A stretch of 11,445 nucleotides of DNA, from contig JALNVO010000070.1 of assembly GCA_023231365.1 (NCBI GenBank), positions 1 through 11,445 on the forward strand, read 5' to 3'. Positions 5,684 to 11,445 of this stretch are shown in pieces. Origin of the DNA: Fibrobacteraceae bacterium. GTDB lineage: Bacteria > Fibrobacterota > Fibrobacteria > Fibrobacterales > Fibrobacteraceae. Each line of letters begins with the position of its first letter. The first letter of the stretch is position 1. A model generated the notes under the pieces. The model was not told the origin of the DNA and searched no databases. It worked only from the letters and a program-made list of their open reading frames with translations. The translations under genes were made by a program, and so were the position numbers.

Positions 5684-7919
5684 AATCCTTGCGTGGACAT
5701 TCGCGCTCCTCAACATCGCCCCCATCCTTTGGATGATTTGGAGTTCTTTGATGGGATCTAGCGAAATCCAACAAGGTAATCTATTTCCCAATCCATACCC
5801 GAATGATGTCTATTTTTTTCAGAAAATTCGCAATGAAGGGTTGGTTGTCGGCACATTACATGGGCAAATATACCGTTTTCCAAAAGGTGTCCTGGATGAT
5901 AAGAACAGAGAATCTCTGGATCTCTCTGCCGTATCCGTACAATACGCCGCCTCGGATACGACGCTCTACGCGTTTTCTCCAGACGAAGCTTTGATGCAAG
6001 TCAATCTCGACAGGATGAAAATTGATCGCCGGTGGAAATGGGCCGCATTCAAAAAGTCTTTTATTGCTAGTGATTTTTCAAAATTTCAAGTTGTTTCTAA
6101 CCAAATACCCCTTAAGGAATTCCAGTCACTTGCAACCTTGCTGGATTCCGTTCCGATGATTTCCGGCAGAAATATGACGCTTTCCTCGCTTTACGGGCTT
6201 TCGTTTCCGATGGATTCATCCGTTATTGATGTTCTGAATTCGCTTATCTCGTCGAAAAAAAGTCTTTCAATGGCCTTGAACATCTGGAGTAAAGAAAAAA
6301 ATTGGGCAAATCCTGTGATAGCCAAGCTCTTTGCAAAACGCTATCGCACCACAATTGAAAATCGGGAATTATTCCGATGGTGTCTTGCCGAACGCGTCCC
6401 AACCCCACTTACTAGATTCCGCAAAGTCCCGTGGCGTTCAATCTGGGTAGACCGTATTCCCGCCAGCGATCACGGAGTCTCCATTGCGCAAGTCGGCAAT
6501 TACCTCTGCATAGGCCTGTGGTGGGAACCATTTCCAGGAATTGCCATTGTTAACGAGAATGAATCCAGCGATGACATCCGGTGGATAACAGTTCAAGATG
6601 GGCTACCGTCGAGTTCCGTGCAAAAAATTCTCCGCATATCCGATTCGGAAATTCTTGTTGCACACGATCTGGGTTTTTCATTAATCGATGTCAATGAAAA
6701 TAAAGTAAAGGCCAATTATCTCTATGGAGAATCGGGCCTTCCATTTTACAACGGTCGCGATCTCCGCATCTCTCTCGTAGGCCGAAGCGCCATGCTTTTT
6801 TCCTATGGTCGCGAAATTGTTTTTTTTGATTTCCGCGCCGGGCGGGCTCTAAAGCGAGTCTTCGGAGATTCCCGGCTTTTTCATTCGGATATTACAGCAC
6901 TCAAATCGGATCCAGATCGTATTTATTTTGGCTCTTCCGACGGAATTTCAGAATTGTACTTATGGGATCTTTTGAGCGAAGAGATGGAATCCAAGCGGAC
7001 CTTTTCAAAATTTATGGCGCCCAAGGATGGCTCCGGGAAAAAAGTAAATGGAGTCGTTTCTTCCATTTTTACCGCAAATGGAAAATTATTTGTCGGCGGT
7101 CTCGGTGGACAGCTGGCTGTTATTGACGAAAATTCGGGCAAAACAGAGGAATCTTTGAATTTACCTTCTGGCGGTTTCTATTTGCATTGGCGGAACTACG
7201 AAGATCTTTGGCGTACGATACCGTTTAAAACTTTTCTCATGAACTCACTTATTATTTGCCTTTCTACGGTCTTCATCTGTATTATTTTTGCTTCTTTTGC
7301 CGGGTATGCTTTGGCGCGCTTGCATTTTTATGGGCGGAATTCCCTAAACGTGGTTTTAATCTGGAGCCAAGTTGTTCCAAATATTCTGTATTTGATTCCT
7401 GCGTTCCTCCTATTTTCCTATCTTCAACTTCATACATCCATCCATCTTTTAAATACAAAAACGGGAATCATACTCCTCTATTCTGCGCTGTTTGTACCAA
7501 TGGCGACTTGGATTCTCCGCAATTTTTTCCGCTCTGTTCCTCCAGAATTGGAAGAAGCCGCTTTAATGGACGGCTGTTCTCCGCTCAAGGCTTTTTTCCG
7601 GATTGTCATTCCATCCGCTATGCCGGGAATTATTGCAACGGCTATTTACATATTCATTCTCTCGTGGGATGAACTTATGTTTGTCTGGGTTCTTTCAATG
7701 GATTCAACGACGGCAACGATTCCTGTTGGGATGCGACTTCTGGTCGGTCAATTTGGAAACCGGTTCGATCTTTTAATGGCTGCAGCGACCATTTCTACAC
7801 TCCCCGTTATGATTTTGTTCTTTGTGATGCAGCGGCAGCTTCTCTTCGGAATTTCAAACGGAACTAATTCCGTCAAAGTTTTGCCCAAAATGTCCAAGAC
7901 AACAGGAGCTTTGCGGTGA
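5676..7919 (+). CDS. MalG-type ABC permease with a large propeller-like insert
   Basis: This is the second channel subunit of the importer. A normal MalG-type permease is under 300 residues, but this one is 747. It opens with TM1 (about 4-22) and the usual SSEIQQGNLFPNPYP loop (28-42). It then carries about 460 extra residues (43-505), and returns to the family at NYEDLW (507-512), IPFKTFLMNSL and the remaining membrane helices (about 519-735). The EAA loop EEAALMDGCSPLKAFFRIVIP begins near residue 626 and is intact, so the channel core looks functional. By the topology of MalG the insert faces the periplasm. It contains repeated strand-rich units (see the separate entry). It overlaps the first permease by 8 bases. 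No stop or frameshift interrupts the junctions, so it is a genuine in-frame insertion rather than two merged genes. Confidence 0.9.
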   Translation: MVKILAWTFALLNIAPILWMIWSSLMGSSEIQQGNLFPNPYPNDVYFFQKIRNEGLVVGTLHGQIYRFPKGVLDDKNRESLDLSAVSVQYAASDTTLYAFSPDEALMQVNLDRMKIDRRWKWAAFKKSFIASDFSKFQVVSNQIPLKEFQSLATLLDSVPMISGRNMTLSSLYGLSFPMDSSVIDVLNSLISSKKSLSMALNIWSKEKNWANPVIAKLFAKRYRTTIENRELFRWCLAERVPTPLTRFRKVPWRSIWVDRIPASDHGVSIAQVGNYLCIGLWWEPFPGIAIVNENESSDDIRWITVQDGLPSSSVQKILRISDSEILVAHDLGFSLIDVNENKVKANYLYGESGLPFYNGRDLRISLVGRSAMLFSYGREIVFFDFRAGRALKRVFGDSRLFHSDITALKSDPDRIYFGSSDGISELYLWDLLSEEMESKRTFSKFMAPKDGSGKKVNGVVSSIFTANGKLFVGGLGGQLAVIDENSGKTEESLNLPSGGFYLHWRNYEDLWRTIPFKTFLMNSLIICLSTVFICIIFASFAGYALARLHFYGRNSLNVVLIWSQVVPNILYLIPAFLLFSYLQLHTSIHLLNTKTGIILLYSALFVPMATWILRNFFRSVPPELEEAALMDGCSPLKAFFRIVIPSAMPGIIATAIYIFILSWDELMFVWVLSMDSTTATIPVGMRLLVGQFGNRFDLLMAAATISTLPVMILFFVMQRQLLFGISNGTNSVKVLPKMSKTTGALR
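5802..7190 (+). other. Insert encoding a periplasmic beta-propeller-like domain
   Basis: This coding segment gives residues 43-505 of the second permease. Blade-like units of the form strand, turn, Gly-rich hairpin, strand are visible: LVVGTLHGQIYRF (56-68), the DGLPSSSV unit beginning at Asp308 and ending in SLIDVNEN, a unit around EIVFFDFRAG, FGSSDGISELYLW (418-430) and FVGGLGGQLAVID (472-484). DGLPSSSV followed by a strand resembles the repeat of sensor propellers found in some periplasmic two-component receptors. About residues 110-260 look more helical and may be a cap or insertion. The first and last blade-like units lie next to the two TM junctions, as expected for a propeller inserted in a loop. 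The fold is inferred by eye; another beta-rich fold is possible. Confidence 0.6.
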
Positions 7920-7962
7920 TTTTTTGTATTTTGCAATCGCTTTTATCTAGAGGTCTAAGGGT

Positions 7963-9786
7963 ATGAAATTAGTGAAACCCAAGGAATCGCGGAGATCTCG
8001 CGTATTCCGCATCTATTTTAACCGAATGTTCCCCAAGCGTATGGACGCATATGCAGTGGCGGGATCTGTCGCAATTGGTGTTTTTATTGGAATCTGGCCG
8101 ACGTTGGGTGTTGCTATAATCTTAACCGTAGCCGTTTGCGCCTTGCTCAAGCTTCCGAAAGTGCCCGGGGTCATCGCTTCGTTTGTCGCGAATCCCGTGA
8201 CCCAATTCGGTTTCTTCTATCCGGCAGGCTATTTTCTTGGCAGTACGATCATCAAGCCGGAAAAGATTTCCTTTGATTTCTTGCAGGAACTAGAAGGGCT
8301 CTCTTTCAGGAACTGTTTTACTATTTTCAGCAAATTGTGGAATGATGCCTTTTGGCATTTGGTTGCATTTCTTGTCGGGATTACTCTTGTGGCACTTATT
8401 TTTGCAATCATTTTTTGGGTGATTGCGTACTTCGTCGTTGTCTATCGCAAGCGCAAGCACATCCAGCTCAAAAATGCCTATATTCACGACTTAGTAAGTG
8501 AAGACGAAATTGTCATAGAAGAAGAAATGCTCAAAGGAACACACATGCACATCTTTCCATTTAAAGCCCTCCGTCCTGTTGATCCATTAAAGGCAAAAGA
8601 TATTTCTGCATTGCCATACGATGTAATGAACCGCGCCGAAGCAAAGGAAATGGCAGAAGGCCTTCCTTATTCCTACCTGCGCATTACCCGTGCAGAACTT
8701 GAACTTCCAGATTCCATCGACGCATACGATCCGAAAGTCTATGCAAGAGCTAAGGAAAACTTGGACAAGTTCATAGCCGACGGCGTTATTGCCCAAGAGA
8801 AGAAAGATTGTCTGTACGTCTATCGGCAAACAATGGACGGCCGTGAACAATATGGCCTTGTCTGCACAGTACCTGCAAAAGATTATTTTGACAATATTAT
8901 CAAGAAGCATGAATTGACCCGCAAGGACAAGGAAGACGACCGCCTTCGCCATATTATTGCGACAGATTCCAATACAGGCCCGGTTTTCCTTACATACCGT
9001 GACAATGGCCAATTTGACATTTTTAGCAAGATAACTAAGAAGGCTCCGCTCTATGATTTTGTCTCCGAAAAGGACGGTTTTGGCCATACGGTCTGGATCA
9101 TCGATGATAATGCGGAAATTGAAGCCATCCGCAACTCTTTCGATTCCGTACCGGTGAGCTACATCGCCGACGGTCACCACCGCAGTGCCGCTGGAGCACG
9201 TGCCGCAGGTTATCGCGCATCGGAGAATCCACATAGCCGGGGCATTGAGGAATACAACCGCTATCTGGCAATTCTTTTCCCGTCTACTCAGCTCAAAATT
9301 CTCGACTACAACCGAGTTCTCAAGGATTTGAACGGGCGCACTCCTGAAGAACTCCTCAAGGAACTAGACAAAGTCTTTACTATCAGAGAACTCCCGGGTA
9401 TGGCACATCCTGAGAAGCAGAATACAGTCAATTTGTACCTGCAGGGAAAGTGGTATGCTTGCACATTCAAGGACAAGTTCCTCAAAGACTTAGGACCGGT
9501 TGATAGCCTCGACGTTGCGCTTCTCCAGAAACTCGTCCTCAAGCCGCTTTTCGGTGTTGAAGACCCGCGCACGGCGAAGAACATCGACTTTGTCGGGGGT
9601 ATCCGCGGACTTGGCGAACTTTCCAAACGAGTCGATTCCGGCGAATGCGCGTGCGCCTTTGCCATGTATCCGACAACGCTCACCCAATTGATGGCGATTG
9701 CTGATGCAGGTGAGATCATGCCGCCGAAGAGCACTTGGTTCGAACCCAAACTCCGCGACGGACTCCTGGTCCATACGCTGGATTAA
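7963..9786 (+). CDS. DUF2062-DUF1015 fusion protein
   Basis: The 607-residue protein joins two families of unknown function. The N-terminal part (about 10-165) is DUF2062 (COG3216): GSVAIGVFIGIWPTLGV around 34-50, the VANPVT box at 75-80, and a membrane segment at about 134-160 followed by the basic RKRKH. From residue 195 on it is a full DUF1015 domain (COG4198): FPFKALRP, LPYDV at 217-221 and the hallmark ADGHHR at 402-407. The domain is about 413 residues, the normal size of a stand-alone DUF1015 protein, and should be cytoplasmic. DUF1015 genes are, as I recall, often near serine-biosynthesis genes; none is here. AGAGG (7949-7953) precedes the ATG by 9 bases. The domain boundary carries its own ribosome-binding site and ATG, so two products are possible. 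The biochemical function is unknown. Confidence 0.85.
   Translation: MKLVKPKESRRSRVFRIYFNRMFPKRMDAYAVAGSVAIGVFIGIWPTLGVAIILTVAVCALLKLPKVPGVIASFVANPVTQFGFFYPAGYFLGSTIIKPEKISFDFLQELEGLSFRNCFTIFSKLWNDAFWHLVAFLVGITLVALIFAIIFWVIAYFVVVYRKRKHIQLKNAYIHDLVSEDEIVIEEEMLKGTHMHIFPFKALRPVDPLKAKDISALPYDVMNRAEAKEMAEGLPYSYLRITRAELELPDSIDAYDPKVYARAKENLDKFIADGVIAQEKKDCLYVYRQTMDGREQYGLVCTVPAKDYFDNIIKKHELTRKDKEDDRLRHIIATDSNTGPVFLTYRDNGQFDIFSKITKKAPLYDFVSEKDGFGHTVWIIDDNAEIEAIRNSFDSVPVSYIADGHHRSAAGARAAGYRASENPHSRGIEEYNRYLAILFPSTQLKILDYNRVLKDLNGRTPEELLKELDKVFTIRELPGMAHPEKQNTVNLYLQGKWYACTFKDKFLKDLGPVDSLDVALLQKLVLKPLFGVEDPRTAKNIDFVGGIRGLGELSKRVDSGECACAFAMYPTTLTQLMAIADAGEIMPPKSTWFEPKLRDGLLVHTLD
8533..8547 (+). promoter_or_regulatory. 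Internal ribosome-binding site and in-frame ATG at the DUF1015 boundary
   Basis: AAAGGA (8533-8538) is followed after 6 bases by ATG 8545, in frame with the surrounding gene and exactly where the DUF1015 domain begins (MHIFPFKAL). This would give a separate 413-residue protein. It could be an active internal start or the remnant of two formerly separate genes. Confidence 0.45.
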
Positions 9787-9787
9787 A

Positions 9788-11059
9788 ATGACCGGCGTAA
9801 GGAACCTTCTTCTGAGAATGGCTTCACGCATCTTCGGATGTGCGGCCATTCTTTTTTTCCCGGCTTCCGCAGCTAAAATTTCACCGGAAGCGCTTTCTTT
9901 AGGAAGTGCTCAAACCCGCGATCTGCAGTTTCGCGAATTCGGCGAGGTCTTTCATCCCGGAACGGAAGGTTATCTTTCGTTTGGTATAAATTATTTTCCG
10001 CTGCCTTCTCAAGCAGAACTTTCAACAAGCTATGGCACACACAAAGGATATGTAGCCCGTTATAATTTTGCTGGCTATTTTTCAGAAGAAATGGGAAAGA
10101 GCGGTTGGGACTTGGGACTTCTCTGGTGGTTTGAACGACATGGCTGGGATTCCGAAGATTTTCTTTTGTTCCCGCATTATGGCGAATTTGCCTTGATACG
10201 GACTGTACAGACTGCAGGCCTAGCGATTACGAGGCCCTCTTTGGATTTGGGAATTGCTATAGGTGTCCAATATTCTAATCCGGAAATCGTTTCTGAAGTC
10301 TACAATCTTGAATCGGATAGCTTGTACGAATGGGGAGCTGCCGTATGGGGACCTATATCTCTCCAAAGCAGTTTTCATCATTCCGACTTCCGCCATGTCC
10401 GGCTCAGCTTGAATATGGAATCCAAGCAAGTTCGCGGAGGTCGTGAATCCGGATTCTTTACATATTTGCCAAACATCAATGCCGCAATGTTTAACCGCTC
10501 TCAAGACGATAAGGATTCGGCGCGTTTGTCCATCGAACAGAACATATTCAGACAATTACTTTATGTAGAATTAACGGGCTATTTTCCAGACAAGGACATC
10601 CGGTTTGCATCCCTTAAGTATTATCCGGATCCATCCAAAGTTGTTTCGTTCGATGTTACTTGCTACAAAAAAGAAAACGGTGATTTGCTTTGGGGTGGGG
10701 GCGTGAGTCTTCCCTTCCTCCGGCTATCATACAACCACGCCGATGATATCGAAAACCTTTTTGGTCTTCACGGTACTTTTGTCGCCCAAATCCATTTTGC
10801 GATTGCCAAAGCCGATGAAAAATTTTTTGGACTCAACGGATCCCGTTTCGCGCCGATGGAGACAAAGAGCTTTGATCCGGATTTCGACAAGAAAAAAGAA
10901 GAACGGGAAAAGCGCGAAAACAAAGAAAAACAGACCACTACAACAGAAACGACTTCTGATTCCAAGACAACTTCTCAAACTGAGACTAGACAAGATGCGA
11001 ACAAAAAGCCCATCAAAGAAATAACCGCCAAAGGTATTAAGCGGGAGAAGGTTCAATGA
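9788..11059 (+). CDS. Exported outer-membrane-barrel-like protein with a charged tail
   Basis: I do not recognise the family. From ATG 9788 the protein is 423 residues and starts with a signal peptide (hydrophobic GCAAILFF) with a likely cut after FPASA. The next 320 or so residues are rich in short alternating strands with aromatics and glycine (YLSFGINYF, WDLGLLWWFERHGW, LGIAIGVQY, LWGGGVSLPFLRLSYNH), as in outer-membrane beta-barrels. From about residue 352 the composition changes to a Lys/Glu stretch (DKKKEEREKRENKEK) then Thr/Ser-rich and basic sequence. The start choice is uncertain: ATG 9788 lies 1 base after the previous stop but has no strong Shine-Dalgarno, while ATG 9818 has AAGGA 14 bases upstream and would leave a shorter signal peptide. 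Its stop overlaps the next gene as ATGA. A surface or periplasm-spanning role is inference. Confidence 0.65.
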   Translation: MTGVRNLLLRMASRIFGCAAILFFPASAAKISPEALSLGSAQTRDLQFREFGEVFHPGTEGYLSFGINYFPLPSQAELSTSYGTHKGYVARYNFAGYFSEEMGKSGWDLGLLWWFERHGWDSEDFLLFPHYGEFALIRTVQTAGLAITRPSLDLGIAIGVQYSNPEIVSEVYNLESDSLYEWGAAVWGPISLQSSFHHSDFRHVRLSLNMESKQVRGGRESGFFTYLPNINAAMFNRSQDDKDSARLSIEQNIFRQLLYVELTGYFPDKDIRFASLKYYPDPSKVVSFDVTCYKKENGDLLWGGGVSLPFLRLSYNHADDIENLFGLHGTFVAQIHFAIAKADEKFFGLNGSRFAPMETKSFDPDFDKKKEEREKRENKEKQTTTTETTSDSKTTSQTETRQDANKKPIKEITAKGIKREKVQ

Positions 11060-11415
11060 AGCGGCTTGCAGTGCTTTCTATTTTTTTCGTTTTTTGCTGT
11101 TCTTGCACTCACTTGGTTCTCGATAGTTCGGTTCGCTTCCAAGTCCGTAATGATTCCGATTTTACTTTGGCAAAGCTGTCCGTCCAAGGCGATTCTTCTT
11201 ATAAAGTCTGGATTCCAGACACTCTTTTGCCAGGAGAAACATCAAAAGTTTATGAAGAGGACTGGGTTGGATCGTTCAATATAATTTTCTACGCTTTCGA
11301 TTCCGCTTCAAATAAATGGACCAAGAAGGATCTAGGAACTATTTCCTTTGATGGAGGAAGTACTTTTGGCGAAATTTCACAAAAAGACGGAATCAGGCAC
11401 TTAAAAATAAGGTAA
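11056..11415 (+). CDS. Small putative lipoprotein
   Basis: This 119-residue protein has a signal peptide (MKRLAVLSIFFVF) ending in CCSC. Cys17, with Ser16 before it, is the most plausible lipidated residue, although cysteine at the -3 position is unusual for a lipobox. The mature part is about 100 residues of alternating beta strands (VRFQVRNDSDFTLAKLSVQG, then FNIIFYAFDS) and could be a small beta-sandwich. No family is recognised. The ATG overlaps the preceding stop (ATGA), with GGGAG and AGAAGG just upstream, so it is translated together with the barrel-like protein and may be its partner at the outer membrane. After the stop only 30 AT-rich bases remain, with no terminator visible. Confidence 0.75.
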   Translation: MKRLAVLSIFFVFCCSCTHLVLDSSVRFQVRNDSDFTLAKLSVQGDSSYKVWIPDTLLPGETSKVYEEDWVGSFNIIFYAFDSASNKWTKKDLGTISFDGGSTFGEISQKDGIRHLKIR

Positions 11416-11445
11416 CTTTCCTTTAAAATTTTATTTTTGTCCTGC

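Noticed and set aside
7920..7962. Promoter between the second permease and the DUF2062-DUF1015 gene
   Set aside because: TTGTAT (7924) and TATCTA (7944) are present, but the 14-base spacer is too short, and the AT-rich gap gives many chance matches.
8587..9234. 215-residue minus-strand open frame within the DUF1015 region
   Set aside because: It is antisense to a conserved domain with the ADGHHR motif, and has no ribosome-binding site or recognisable domain.
9698..9787. N-terminal extension of the barrel-like protein from ATG 9698
   Set aside because: These 30 residues lie inside the end of the DUF1015 coding region, are Arg/Ser-rich, and precede a good signal peptide.

Overview
The window is a densely coding bacterial segment of medium GC content, with every supported gene on the + strand. 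Codon style, long operons with 4-base stop/start overlaps, lipoproteins and an outer-membrane-like protein point to a Gram-negative organism. A Fibrobacter-type bacterium is my best guess, but that is an impression without a database search. No tRNA, rRNA, mobile element, integrase or CRISPR array is visible.

Layout: (1) Bases 1-188 hold what looks like the last codons of an upstream gene, a GC-rich stretch able to form hairpins, and a strong intrinsic terminator. (2) Bases 245-1677 carry thiM and thiE, two thiamin genes overlapping by 7 bases: hydroxyethylthiazole kinase makes the thiazole phosphate that thiamin-phosphate synthase joins to the pyrimidine. They are closed by a second intrinsic terminator (1702-1728). 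No TPP riboswitch is recognisable in front of them. (3) Bases 1771-7919 form a tight operon: a small degenerate receiver-like protein with acidic ends, then a complete CUT1-type (carbohydrate/glycerol-phosphate class) ABC importer consisting of an ATPase, a substrate-binding lipoprotein, a MalF-type permease and a MalG-type permease. (4) Bases 7963-11415 continue in the same direction: a DUF2062 membrane domain joined to a DUF1015 domain, an outer-membrane-barrel-like exported protein with a charged tail, and a small lipoprotein.

The outstanding feature is the MalG-type permease. It is 747 residues long because about 460 residues, with repeats that read like beta-propeller blades, are inserted in the first extracytoplasmic loop between TM1 and TM2; the normal permease core resumes exactly where it should. 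I read this as an importer with a built-in periplasmic sensing or docking domain. The receiver-like protein at the head of the same operon is compatible with a signalling role for the transporter, but that link is inference.

A second oddity is the DUF2062-DUF1015 fusion. At the domain boundary there is a good Shine-Dalgarno sequence and an in-frame ATG, so a separate DUF1015 protein could be made from the same gene. Several start codons were placed by Shine-Dalgarno and overlap evidence rather than by longest reading frame, including a TTG start for the binding protein that shares bases with the ATPase stop codon (TTGA).
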